From Streptomyces sp. NBC_00513 (GTDB lineage: Bacteria; Actinomycetota; Actinomycetes; Streptomycetales; Streptomycetaceae), in the NCBI RefSeq assembly GCF_041431415.1, contig NZ_CP107845.1, positions 1,860,001 to 1,924,000 of the forward strand: 64,000 nucleotides of DNA, in the 5' to 3' direction. How positions within the stretch are numbered: the first letter of the stretch is position 1; each line of letters starts with the position of its first letter. Under the pieces are notes generated by a model. The model was not told where the DNA came from, made no database searches, and saw only the letters and a list, made by a program, of their open reading frames with translations. Below are positions 10,374-18,010 of this stretch, one piece after another. The position numbers were made by a program, and so were the translations under genes.

Positions 10374-11594
10374 TTACTGCGTGAGATAGGCCGGGGCGGC
10401 GACGGGCAGGATAAATCGGAACTCGGCGCCGCCGTCGGGACCGCGGCCGACCGTGATGGTCCCGCCGTGGGCCTCCACGATGCCCTTGACGATGTACAGG
10501 CCCAGCCCGGTGCCTCCGCGCTTGCTGCCGCGCCAGAAGCGGGTGAAGACGCGTCCCATCGACTCTTCGGGGATCCCGGGGCCTTCGTCGGTCACGGTGA
10601 CGGCGGTTCCCTTCTCGGTCTTCCCCGCGGCGTTCGCGAAGGTGGTCGGCGACACGTCGATGGTGACGGTTCCCTCGCCGTGGCGCACCGCATTTTCGAG
10701 GAGGTTGCCGAGGATCTGGTCGATCTTGTCCGGGTCTGCCCAGAGATCGGGCAGGGGACGGCTGACGCGTACGAAGAACCGCTCGGGGGCCTGGCCGTTC
10801 GCGGTGAGCGCCTGGACGTGCCGGCCGACGGCGGTGGCGACGTCCACGGGCTGCCGGCGGACCTCCAGCCGGCCGGAGTCGATCCGGGAGATGTCGAGGA
10901 GTTCGGCGATGAGGCGGGTGACGCGGTTCGCGTCGGCGTCGACGGTCTCCAGCATCAGCCGCTTCTGGTCGTCGGTGAACCGCTCCCACTTGGCGAGCAG
11001 GGTCGCCGTGAACCCCTTCACGGAGGTGAGCGGCGACCTGAGCTCGTGCGCGACGGTCGCGATCAGTTCGGCGTGGCTGCGTTCGGTGCGCCGCCTGGCC
11101 TCGGTTCCGCGCAGGGTGACCACCAGGCGGGTGAGCGGGCCGGTGGGGTGGGTGCGCACGTAGCGCGCGGAGACCAGGACCTCCCGCCCGCCGGGGAGGA
11201 GGAGGTTCCGCTCGGGCTGGCCGCGCCGGGTGGCCAGGCCTCCGTACGGGTCGGTCAGCGCCCACCAGCGGCGGCCTTCGAGGTCCTCCAGCGGCAGCGC
11301 GCGGTCGATCCGCGCCCCGATCGCCCCGCCCGCCGGGAGGGCGGTGATGCGGGCGGCGGCGGAGTTGAAGCAGATGACGCGGCCCGTGTGGTCGGCGACG
11401 ACCAGGCCGTCGGGCAGGTCGTCCGGGTCGACCGCGAGAGCGGCGAACTCCGACACGGGTGGTTGCTGCCGGTCGGCGGCGCGGGCGGGCGTGGCCTGCG
11501 TGGGCACGCCCCGGGCGGCCCGGGCGGGCACGGCCGGGGGCGGCGGTCCGGCCGCCTCGGCGGCCGCCGGCGTGCTGTTCGTACCGACGCTCAT
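10374..11594 (-). CDS. PAS-domain sensor histidine kinase
   Basis: 406 residues, no transmembrane segment, so probably cytosolic. A proline/alanine-rich N-terminal 48 residues is followed by a PAS domain (about 50-160; LPDGLVVADHTGRVICFNSA), HisKA with phospho-accepting His183 in HAELIATVAHELRSPLTSVK, and HATPase_c with N, G1 and G2 boxes (ILGNLLENAVRHGEG, VTDEGPGIPEE, GGTGLGLYIVKGIVEAHGG). The ATG at 11594 is preceded by GGGGTACGGGGAC. No response regulator is adjacent, so this is an orphan kinase. It lies between the SpoU-type methylase and pheS on the same strand. Confidence 0.93.
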   Translation of the reverse strand: MSVGTNSTPAAAEAAGPPPPAVPARAARGVPTQATPARAADRQQPPVSEFAALAVDPDDLPDGLVVADHTGRVICFNSAAARITALPAGGAIGARIDRALPLEDLEGRRWWALTDPYGGLATRRGQPERNLLLPGGREVLVSARYVRTHPTGPLTRLVVTLRGTEARRRTERSHAELIATVAHELRSPLTSVKGFTATLLAKWERFTDDQKRLMLETVDADANRVTRLIAELLDISRIDSGRLEVRRQPVDVATAVGRHVQALTANGQAPERFFVRVSRPLPDLWADPDKIDQILGNLLENAVRHGEGTVTIDVSPTTFANAAGKTEKGTAVTVTDEGPGIPEESMGRVFTRFWRGSKRGGTGLGLYIVKGIVEAHGGTITVGRGPDGGAEFRFILPVAAPAYLTQ

Positions 11595-11650
11595 GTCCCC
11601 GTACCCCACATCTCCGAGTAGCGCAGTGGGCCCCCCGGGCCGCCACATTA

Positions 11651-12508
11651 CTAGCTGGGGGTCACGGAGCGGCACCCTCCGGGCGCCCGCTGTGCACGCG
11701 CGGAGGCGTAGAGGCACACGGCGGCGGCCGTGGCGAGGTTCAGGCTCTCGGCCTTGCCGTGGATCGGGACCCTGACGACGGCGTCCGCCAGGGCCCTGGT
11801 CTCCTCCGGCAGGCCCCAGGCCTCGTTGCCGAACACCCAGGCCGAGGGACCGCCCATGGTGCCCGCGTCGAGTTCGGCGTCGAGGTCGTCCTCGCCTGCT
11901 CCGTCGGCGGCGAGGATCCGTACGCCCGCGGCCCGCAGCCCTTCGACGGCCTGCTCCACCGGCACGCCGACCGCGACCGGGAGGTGGAAGAGGGAGCCGA
12001 CCGAGGCCCGTACGGACTTCGGGTTGTACAGGTCCACGGAGGCGTCGGTCAGCACCACGGCGTCGGCTCCGGCGGCGTCCGCGCAGCGCAGCACGGTGCC
12101 GGCGTTCCCGGGGTCGCGGACGTGGGCGAGGACGGCGACGAGCTTCGGGCCGGCCTTGAGGATGTCCTCGAAGGGCGAGTCCAGGAAGTGGCAGACGCCG
12201 ACCAGGCCCTGCGGGGTGACGGTCTGCGAGACCTCCGCGAGCACCTCGTCGTCGGCGTAGTGCACGCGCGCCCCGGCCAGGAGCGCGGCCTCGACGATGT
12301 CGGCGTAGCGTTCGGCCGCCTCGACGGTGGCGAACAGCTCGATCAGGGTCGACGCGCCCTGGGGGCCGCGGTGCTCGACGGCCTCTCGGACCGCCTGCGG
12401 GCCCTCGGCGATGAACCGGCGCTCCTTGGTGCGGAAGTTGCGCCGCGCCAGGCGCCTGGCGGCGGCCACCCGGGTGGATCGGGGGGAGATCAGCTCGGGG
12501 GTGCCCAT
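11651..12508 (-). CDS. TrmH/SpoU family RNA 2'-O-methyltransferase
   Basis: 285 residues. The N-terminal substrate-binding domain (FRTKERRFIAEGPQAVREAV) is joined to a SPOUT methyltransferase with its three knot motifs: HVRDPGNAGTVLRCADAAGA, WVFGNEAWGLPEE and VPIHGKAESLNLATAAAVCL. It transfers a methyl group from SAM to ribose in rRNA or tRNA; the target nucleotide is not evident. The ATG at 12508 gives the family-typical start; upstream codons are not conserved-looking. It lies 56 bases before the kinase and follows the rplT terminator, a standard order in Streptomyces. Confidence 0.93.
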   Translation of the reverse strand: MGTPELISPRSTRVAAARRLARRNFRTKERRFIAEGPQAVREAVEHRGPQGASTLIELFATVEAAERYADIVEAALLAGARVHYADDEVLAEVSQTVTPQGLVGVCHFLDSPFEDILKAGPKLVAVLAHVRDPGNAGTVLRCADAAGADAVVLTDASVDLYNPKSVRASVGSLFHLPVAVGVPVEQAVEGLRAAGVRILAADGAGEDDLDAELDAGTMGGPSAWVFGNEAWGLPEETRALADAVVRVPIHGKAESLNLATAAAVCLYASARAQRAPGGCRSVTPS

Positions 12509-12641
12509 GTGTCTGCGGTTCTCTCTCGGGGTCCGGAGCGTGGCTCCGCGGGGTTCGCCGACGGACGGAGCCCGGCGGGTCGCGGGAGCCAACGTGGTGG
12601 CGGGGTGCGAGGTCCCGCCCCGGCGGTGCGGGGCGAAAGCA

Positions 12642-12676
12642 CACGGACCCGCAGGCGTGGAGCCTGCGGGTCCGTG
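12642..12676 (-). terminator. Terminator after rplT
   Basis: A 15-bp perfect stem (CACGGACCCGCAGGC with its complement) with loop GTGGA, 33 bases after the rplT stop. It ends the infC-rpmI-rplT unit. Confidence 0.8.
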
Positions 12677-12708
12677 GGTGCCGGTCGCGTGATGCGGCCG
12701 GCTACGCC

Positions 12709-13095
12709 TTAGGCAGCGGCCTTCGGGGCGTTGACGTCGGCCGGAAGCGCCTTCTGCGCGACCTCGACGAGCGCGGCGAACGCGTTGGCGTCGTTGACGG
12801 CCAGCTCCGCGAGGATCTTGCGGTCCACCTCGATGTTGGCGGCCTTCAGACCCTGGATGAGGCGGTTGTACGTCATGCCGTTCTGGCGGGCAGCGGCGTT
12901 GATGCGCTGGATCCACAGCTGACGGAAGTCGCCCTTGCGCTTCTTGCGGTCGTTGAAGTTGTAGACCAGCGAGTGGGTGACCTGCTCCTTGGCCTTGCGG
13001 TACAGGCGCGAACGCTGACCGCGGTAGCCGGAGGCCGCCTCGAGGATCGCCCGGCGCTTCTTGTGGGCGTTTACTGCCCGCTTGACGCGTGCCAC
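12709..13095 (-). CDS. rplT: 50S ribosomal protein L20
   Basis: A 128-residue protein of the large subunit that binds 23S rRNA early in assembly. Starts [20 protein letters not shown], with [20 protein letters not shown] and the conserved [18 protein letters not shown]. Third gene of infC-rpmI-rplT. In other bacteria L20 represses this operon; the infC leader here is structured (see the leader entry), but whether L20 binds it is unknown. Confidence 0.99.
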   Translation of the reverse strand: MARVKRAVNAHKKRRAILEAASGYRGQRSRLYRKAKEQVTHSLVYNFNDRKKRKGDFRQLWIQRINAAARQNGMTYNRLIQGLKAANIEVDRKILAELAVNDANAFAALVEVAQKALPADVNAPKAAA

Positions 13096-13196
13096 TTTTT
13101 AACTCCTTGTAGCGGGGCCGTGGTTGTCTTCACACGACCCGAATTCGATGGGGTCCCGGTCTTGACGTCCCGCTCCCGTGGTGGGAGCGGCGAGCG

Positions 13197-13391
13197 TCAC
13201 TTGCCGAGAAGCTTCTTGATCTTCGCGGCGTCGCCGGGAGCCATCTCCGCGGTGCCGGTCAGGCGGCGGGTGACACGGGACGACTTGTGCTCGAGCAGGT
13301 GGCGCTTGCCGGCGCGCTCACGGAGCACCTTGCCGGAGCCGGTGATCTTGAAGCGCTTCTTGGAACCGCTGTGCGTCTTGTTCTTCGGCAT
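13197..13391 (-). CDS. rpmI: 50S ribosomal protein L35
   Basis: A 64-residue basic protein, full length: [20 protein letters not shown], then [19 protein letters not shown]. Middle gene of the infC-rpmI-rplT operon, 104 bases after infC and 101 before rplT. Confidence 0.99.
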   Translation of the reverse strand: MPKNKTHSGSKKRFKITGSGKVLRERAGKRHLLEHKSSRVTRRLTGTAEMAPGDAAKIKKLLGK

Positions 13392-13495
13392 AGCGCCGTT
13401 ATCTCCTCGTCGGTGGCGCCCCCACCGGCCCTTTTCGGGACCGGCTCACGGGAGCGTCATGTTGTGTCGGTGATCCGAGACGGGCTGCCCCGGAA

Positions 13496-14203
13496 TCAGG
13501 CCTCGGCAGGTGCCTCGTGAGAGGTGTCCGCCTCGTCGGAGGCTGCCTCGGCGGAGGCGACCGTGTCGTCGGCGTCCTCCGTCACCTCGACGACGTCCTC
13601 GGAAGGAGCCTCGTCGTCGGTGAGGGCGACACCCTGGCGCTCGGCCTTGCGGGCGGCCTGCGCCTCGCGGGCTTCGGCCATCGCCTCGGTCTTCTTCTTG
13701 TGCGGACCGAGAACCATGATCATGTTTCGGCCGTCCTGCTTCGGGTTCGACTCGATGAACCCGAGGTCCTCGACGTCCGAGGCGAGGCGCTGCAGCAGTC
13801 GGTAACCGAGTTCCGGTCGGGACTGCTCGCGACCACGGAACATGATCGTGATCTTGACCTTGTCGCCCTGCTTGAGGAACCGAACGACGTGACCCTTCTT
13901 GGTGTCATAGTCGTGCGGGTCGATCTTCGGCCGGAGCTTCATTTCCTTGATGACCGTGTGCGCCTGGTTCTTGCGCGCCTCACGGGCCTTCATGGCCGAC
14001 TCGTACTTGAACTTGCCGTAGTCCATGAGCTTGCAGACCGGCGGGCGTGCGGACGCCGCGACCTCGACCAGGTCGAGGTCGTACTCCTGCGCGAGCTCAA
14101 GCGCCTTCGCAAGCGGCACGATGCCGACCTGCTCGCCGCTCGGACCGACGAGTCGTACCTCGGGAACGCGAATCCGGTCGTTGATGCGGGGCTCGGTGCT
14201 GAT
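13496..14203 (-). CDS. infC: Translation initiation factor IF-3, probable AUC start
   Basis: 235 residues. The N-domain begins [20 protein letters not shown], then [20 protein letters not shown] and the linker; the C-domain holds [40 protein letters not shown] and [11 protein letters not shown]. An acidic tail of about 50 residues follows. I set the start at ATC (14203-14201): GAGGAG stands 5 bases before it, and the protein then aligns with actinobacterial IF-3 proteins beginning MSTE. GTG codons eight to nine codons upstream have no ribosome site and would put the strong GGAGG inside the gene. E. coli infC also uses a rare start (AUU) that permits autoregulation by IF-3. Confidence 0.93.
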   Translation of the reverse strand: MSTEPRINDRIRVPEVRLVGPSGEQVGIVPLAKALELAQEYDLDLVEVAASARPPVCKLMDYGKFKYESAMKAREARKNQAHTVIKEMKLRPKIDPHDYDTKKGHVVRFLKQGDKVKITIMFRGREQSRPELGYRLLQRLASDVEDLGFIESNPKQDGRNMIMVLGPHKKKTEAMAEAREAQAARKAERQGVALTDDEAPSEDVVEVTEDADDTVASAEAASDEADTSHEAPAEA

Positions 14204-14493
14204 GGATCCTCCTCGGTAGCACCACACGACTGCCTGGCAGACAGCCGCTGACGATATTGTCGTCAGACCAACCGCGGCGGGGAATGAAAAAAGCCCCGCC
14301 GGGCACAGGCAGGGGCTCCAAAAGACCGGAGCACCGCCGCATGCGAACGCGGGGCGCAACTCGGGCAGCTTTCCATCGTCCGTACGGAACGATGGATACC
14401 GCCTGACCGGTGACCCGCCACCCCGGAGGGCGGTCAGGTGGGAGATCGGAGCCTCCACTTGTGGGCCGGGGACATACGTCTCCGGCCGGTCGT
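14204..14493 (-). promoter_or_regulatory. Long structured 5' leader of infC
   Basis: About 290 bases from the predicted transcription start to the infC start hold three successive hairpins on the minus strand: CCTGACCG pairing across 14402-14438, a 16-bp stem with one bulge around 14372-14396 (CCATCGT arm, CGTACG centre), and a terminator with six U residues at 14287-14317. The layout suggests transcription attenuation. The ligand (L20, IF-3 or another factor) is unknown. Confidence 0.65.
14287..14317 (-). terminator. Intrinsic terminator inside the infC leader
   Basis: On the minus strand AGCCCC-T-GCC pairs with GGCGGGGCT (9 bp, one bulged T, 7-base loop) and is followed directly by TTTTTT. 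It lies 84 bases before the infC start codon. A U-tailed terminator ahead of an essential gene implies conditional readthrough. Confidence 0.75.
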
Positions 14494-14499
14494 CAGCCC

Positions 14500-14505
14500 A
14501 ATATA
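14500..14505 (-). promoter_or_regulatory. Possible -10 element for infC
   Basis: TATATT on the minus strand is the only strongly AT-rich hexamer in the 374-base gap between infC and the divergent DUF1844 gene. No convincing -35 is visible. Confidence 0.4.
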
Positions 14506-14564
14506 GCACCGTGCGCCGGACCCGCTCACCCCGAGCACCGGTCGGCGGGCCGCCCGGCCCGGCT

Positions 14565-14570
14565 TATCGT
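14565..14570 (+). promoter_or_regulatory. -10 element of a leaderless DUF1844 transcript
   Basis: TATCGT ends 7 bases before the ATG at 14578 and no ribosome site is present, so transcription probably starts at the ATG. Confidence 0.4.
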
Positions 14571-14577
14571 GTGGGAC

Positions 14578-14955
14578 ATGACTGACGCGACCCCCACTCC
14601 CGCCACCGACGCCGACCACGCCCCCGACTACGACGCCATGACCCGCGACATCGCGGACGTGCCCGCCGTCGAGGTGATCACCACGGTGGCCGTGCACCTG
14701 CTGAGCGCCGCGGCGGTCAACCTGGGCCTGGACAAGCCGGATTCCGAGCACAAGGACCTCGACGAGGCCCGCAAGCTGATCACCGCCCTGGCCGGACTGG
14801 TCACCGCGAGCGCCACCGAGATCAGCTCCTTCCACGCGGCTCCGCTGCGCGACGGCCTGAAGTCGCTCCAGCTGGCCTTCCGCGAGGCCTCCCTGGTGCC
14901 GGACGAGCCGGGTCAGGGGCCGGGCGAGAAGTTCACCGGTCCCGTCTTCTCCTGA
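14578..14955 (+). CDS. DUF1844 domain protein
   Basis: A 125-residue soluble protein of the DUF1844 family. An acidic N-terminus (DATPTPATDADHAPDYDAMT) is followed by the helical domain: VITTVAVHLLSAAAVNLGLD, then DLDEARKLITALAGLVTASA. Divergent from infC, as is common in actinomycetes. The start lacks a Shine-Dalgarno site. Function unknown. A 27-bp hairpin ends the gene. Confidence 0.88.
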   Translation: MTDATPTPATDADHAPDYDAMTRDIADVPAVEVITTVAVHLLSAAAVNLGLDKPDSEHKDLDEARKLITALAGLVTASATEISSFHAAPLRDGLKSLQLAFREASLVPDEPGQGPGEKFTGPVFS

Positions 14956-14982
14956 CCGGGACGCATGCCGCGTCCCGCCCCG

Positions 14983-15040
14983 GACGCGAACGGCGCCGGG
15001 CCCCTCGGATGATTCCGAGGGGCCCGGCGCCGTTCGCGTC
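14983..15040. terminator. Bidirectional terminator, 27-bp perfect stem
   Basis: The arms 14983-15009 and 15014-15040 are perfectly complementary over 27 bp with loop TGAT (core GGCGCCGGGCCCCTCGGA). It separates the DUF1844 gene from the convergent SseB gene; the right arm abuts the sseB-like stop codon. Confidence 0.88.
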
Positions 15041-15781
15041 TCAGCGGACGTACAGCGGCTCGCCGGGCGGGGCCGGCGCGTCGGGCGGCAGGAGTGCCAG
15101 GTCCAGCCCGCGCACCAGCCGGCCGCGCAGGGTCTCGTCGGCGGCGATGGCCTCCGCCACCCGGCGCGCGGTCGCGGCCGGCTGCGCGTCGGCGGCGGGC
15201 ACGATCGCGAGCGTCCCGTCGGCGTCGCCCCGCCCCGCGACCAGGTGGGCCCGGAGCACGGCGGGCTCGGCGGCCACGGCCGCCCGTACGGCCTCGCGCA
15301 CGGCGGGGTCGTCGACCGGGCTCGTACCCGTGCGGCCCTCCGCGAGGGCGAGCAGCGCCGGGCCGGTCAGCTGATAGGTCACCGGCCCGGCCAGGTCGAG
15401 GACGATCGTGTCGGCCTTCTCGTGGGCCGCCGCGGCCAGGGCCTGGTGCAGCGGCACCGCGACCGGGCGGGCCGTCGGGTCCCAGAGCGCCAGCGAGGCG
15501 ATCGAGGTGAAGGCGGGCAGCGCACGCCGGTCCCCCGCCGTGAGGGTGGGGACGGCCATGTCGCTGGTCTTCTCCCGCTTGAGCCCGGTCTCCGGGTCGG
15601 TCTCCACCTCGCCGAGGACCGCGACCACGGGGACCAGCAGGCGGGCGCCCTTGAGGGCGGCCAACACCTCCGGTTCGAGCGCCTTGTCCTGGGACCAGGC
15701 GGCCAGGGCCGAACTCAGGACGGGATCGGCCGAGCCGTCGTCGTCGGAGAAACCGGGGTCGGGAATGTTCTTGTTCGCCAC
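15041..15781 (-). CDS. SseB-domain protein
   Basis: 246 residues. An N-terminal SseB domain is recognisable: ALAAWSQDKALEPEVLAALK, then ARLLVPVVAVLGEVE and ALPAFTSIASLALWDPTARP. The rest is a divergent second half (LDLAGPVTYQLTGPALLALA). No signal peptide, so cytosolic. The GTG at 15781 is 2 bases after the stop of the protease gene, so translation is coupled. Function unknown; SseB domains in actinobacteria occur near secretion and protease genes. Confidence 0.82.
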   Translation of the reverse strand: MANKNIPDPGFSDDDGSADPVLSSALAAWSQDKALEPEVLAALKGARLLVPVVAVLGEVETDPETGLKREKTSDMAVPTLTAGDRRALPAFTSIASLALWDPTARPVAVPLHQALAAAAHEKADTIVLDLAGPVTYQLTGPALLALAEGRTGTSPVDDPAVREAVRAAVAAEPAVLRAHLVAGRGDADGTLAIVPAADAQPAATARRVAEAIAADETLRGRLVRGLDLALLPPDAPAPPGEPLYVR

Positions 15782-15783
15782 AA

Positions 15784-16992
15784 TCAACCGACCCTATCCC
15801 GCCGGGAAACCCTCGGGCGCCGGGCCAGTACGCCGGCCAGTGCGAGCAGCGCCACACCCGCGGCCGCGGCCGCCGGGGGCCCCAGGCGCGGCGAGCGTTG
15901 CGGCGGGCGGACGGGTTCGGGGCCGGGGCCGAAGTACTCCCGGCCGGCCGGGACGGGGGTGGGCAGCGGCGCTTCGGGGCGGAGCCCGTCCGCGGCCTGG
16001 AGGGCGGCGACCGCGTCGACCGTGCCGTGGCCCCTGGCGTCGTCGCGGCCCCCGGCCGGGGCGTCGGAGGCGGTGTCCTCCAGCAGTTTCTTGATCTGCG
16101 CCGGGGACAGGTCCGGGTGCGCGGCCTTGACGAGGGCCACGGTGCCGGAGACGAAGGCGGCCGCGGCGCTGGTGCCCCACGCCTCGTAGTAGGAGCGGTC
16201 GGGGTCCGCGATGACCACGTCCACGCCGGGGGCGCTGACGGTCGCGTACCAGTGGCGGGTGGAGAAGTCGGCCTTGCGGCCCTCGCGGTCGACGGCGGTG
16301 ACGGCGATGACCCCCGGGTAGGCGGCCGGGTAGGAGGTGGGGTCGCCGCGCTCGCCGCCGTTGCCCGCGGAGGCGACGACGACCACACCCTTGCCGAGCG
16401 CGTACCGGACCGCCTCGTCCTCGGCGCCCTCGTGGTGGGCGGACTCGCTGTCGTCGCCGAGCGAGAGGTTGATGACGTCGGCGCCGTGGTCGGCGGCCCA
16501 GCGGATGCCCTCGGCGAGGGCCCCGGACTTGCTTCCGCGGGCCTTCGCCCGGCCCGGGTCGGCCTCTTCCAGGATCACCCGTACCGGCAGGATCCTGGCC
16601 TGCGGGGCGATGCCGAGGATGCCTTGGCCGCGGCTGGGGCCGTGGCCGCGTCCGGCGATGATGCTCGCCATCGCGGTGCCGTGCCGGGCCCAGGCGCGGT
16701 CGCCGCGGCCGGCGCCCATGCCGACGAGGTCGGTGCCGGCGAGCACTTGGCCGGCGAGGTCGGGGTGGGTGGCGTCCACGCCGGTGTCGAGGACGGCGAC
16801 CGTGACCCCGTCGCCCTGGGTGGTTCCCCACGCCTCCTCCGCGCGCAGGGCCAGCAGGCCCCACTGGCGGTCCCGGATGGCGTCGGCGGAGGCGGGGTGC
16901 GCGCCGGCTCCGGCGAGGAGGACGGCGAGGGCGAGTGCGGCGGCGGCGCGGGAGCGACTCACGCCCGGGCGGCTCAGGAGCGGGACGCTCAC
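15784..16992 (-). CDS. Membrane-anchored S8 serine protease, mycosin-like
   Basis: 402 residues. The signal peptide (about residues 1-36, AALALAVLLAGAGAHPASAD) is followed by a subtilisin domain with Asp69 (VTVAVLDTGVDATHPDL), His104 (RHGTAMASIIAGRGHG), oxyanion Asn211 (VVASAGNGGE) and Ser275 (WGTSAAAAFVSGTVALVKAA). A proline-rich stalk leads to a C-terminal transmembrane helix (AAAAGVALLALAGVLA) and a basic tail, the layout of type VII secretion mycosins. The GTG start has GGAAGG at 7 bases and overlaps the upstream stop by 4 bases (GTGA). No EccB/C/D or EsxA-like gene is nearby, so a role in type VII secretion is not supported by context. Confidence 0.9.
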   Translation of the reverse strand: MSVPLLSRPGVSRSRAAAALALAVLLAGAGAHPASADAIRDRQWGLLALRAEEAWGTTQGDGVTVAVLDTGVDATHPDLAGQVLAGTDLVGMGAGRGDRAWARHGTAMASIIAGRGHGPSRGQGILGIAPQARILPVRVILEEADPGRAKARGSKSGALAEGIRWAADHGADVINLSLGDDSESAHHEGAEDEAVRYALGKGVVVVASAGNGGERGDPTSYPAAYPGVIAVTAVDREGRKADFSTRHWYATVSAPGVDVVIADPDRSYYEAWGTSAAAAFVSGTVALVKAAHPDLSPAQIKKLLEDTASDAPAGGRDDARGHGTVDAVAALQAADGLRPEAPLPTPVPAGREYFGPGPEPVRPPQRSPRLGPPAAAAAGVALLALAGVLARRPRVSRRDRVG

Positions 16993-17768
16993 GGTCGGGC
17001 CTTCCGGTCCGGGGCGGGTGACGCGGGCGGGGCGGCCAGGGCGGTGACCGCGCGTCCCACCTCCGACGCGACGGCCTTGGCGTCGTGGCCGAGGCCGGAC
17101 TCGGCCACGACGCCGGTCGCGTCCTGCCGGACGGCCTCCTCGGCGGGCCGGGGGGCGTCGGGTGCGCGGCCGTCGGCGAACGCGGAGACGGTGTAGACGA
17201 TCGCGGGGGCGCCCGCGATCGGGGTGGCCGTCCAGGCGGCGCGCCGGGAGTCGGAGAACCCGAAGGCGGAGGGGAGGGTCATCCGGTCGCGGAAGCCGGC
17301 CATCGTGGTGGAGTCCGCGGTGGTGAAGACCAGACCGACGGCGATCAGGGAGCTGCGGGTGGAGTCGATGTAGGTGGCGCGGAGCACGCGGGTGCAGCCG
17401 GTGTCGGCCAGGGTCGCGCGCCAGGTGGCGTCGAGGGCGGCGGGGCAGTCGGCGTCGGGGGCGAGCGCGATCCGGGTCCAGGCCCGGTCGGCGCCGTCGG
17501 GGCCCTTGTCGCGGCCGTCGAGGGAGGGCGGGAAGAGGCGGTCGACGGGGGCGTCGCGCCAGAGCGTGGCCGCTTTGCGGTAGGCGGCGTCGGGGGCCAC
17601 GGGGCGTTGTGCTTCCCGGTGTTCGATCCAGGCGGTGAACGCGGCTCCGCCGACGAGGCCGGTTCCCAACACCCCGAAGAGGACGGCGGCCGTAACGCGT
17701 GCGGGGCGCCGGCGCGGGGGCGGGTCGGTCTCGGCCAGGACCGGCGATTGCGGTGTGGACGTCGTCAT
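16989..17768 (-). CDS. Single-pass membrane protein, first gene of the protease operon
   Basis: 259 residues, family not recognised. Cytosolic N-terminal 24 residues, one transmembrane helix (VTAAVLFGVLGTGLVGGAAF), then an extracytoplasmic domain with two cysteines (DADCPAALDATWRATLADTG, then CTRVLRATYIDSTRSSLIAV) that may form a disulfide. Ends four bases into the protease gene. The shared operon suggests it works with the mycosin-like protease at the membrane, for example as partner or substrate; that is inference. Confidence 0.78.
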   Translation of the reverse strand: MTTSTPQSPVLAETDPPPRRRPARVTAAVLFGVLGTGLVGGAAFTAWIEHREAQRPVAPDAAYRKAATLWRDAPVDRLFPPSLDGRDKGPDGADRAWTRIALAPDADCPAALDATWRATLADTGCTRVLRATYIDSTRSSLIAVGLVFTTADSTTMAGFRDRMTLPSAFGFSDSRRAAWTATPIAGAPAIVYTVSAFADGRAPDAPRPAEEAVRQDATGVVAESGLGHDAKAVASEVGRAVTALAAPPASPAPDRKARP

Positions 17769-17804
17769 CCGGCTGCTCCGCCCCCGTTCTTACGCTGCGG
17801 CCTT

Positions 17805-17821
17805 CCCCGTACTGTACGGGG
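17805..17821. repeat. Inverted repeat in divergent promoter region
   Basis: CCCCGTA-CTG-TACGGGG, a perfect 7-3-7 repeat 37 bases upstream of the membrane-protein start, in the 242-base divergent gap up to 18010. Possible operator. I see nothing else distinct in this gap. Confidence 0.35.
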
Positions 17822-18010
17822 GCCCCGGCAGGGGGGTGGAAGGGGTGCGCGGTCGACCCCGGGTCGCCGGAGGGCGGCCGACCCGCTCGTCGGGGCCGCG
17901 TCCCGGGCGGGGAAGCCGGGGTCACGGCCGAATGGTGGTCGTTCTCGGCCGCGCGGGGTGGTGACACGCACCCCCTACCCACCGGTACACGGGCATGGCA
18001 GGCTGCCGCC

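Noticed and set aside
14410..14577. N-terminal extension of the DUF1844 gene.
   Set aside because: The extension overlaps the infC leader structures and shows no protein-like sequence; the ATG at 14578 opens the acidic family-typical N-terminus.
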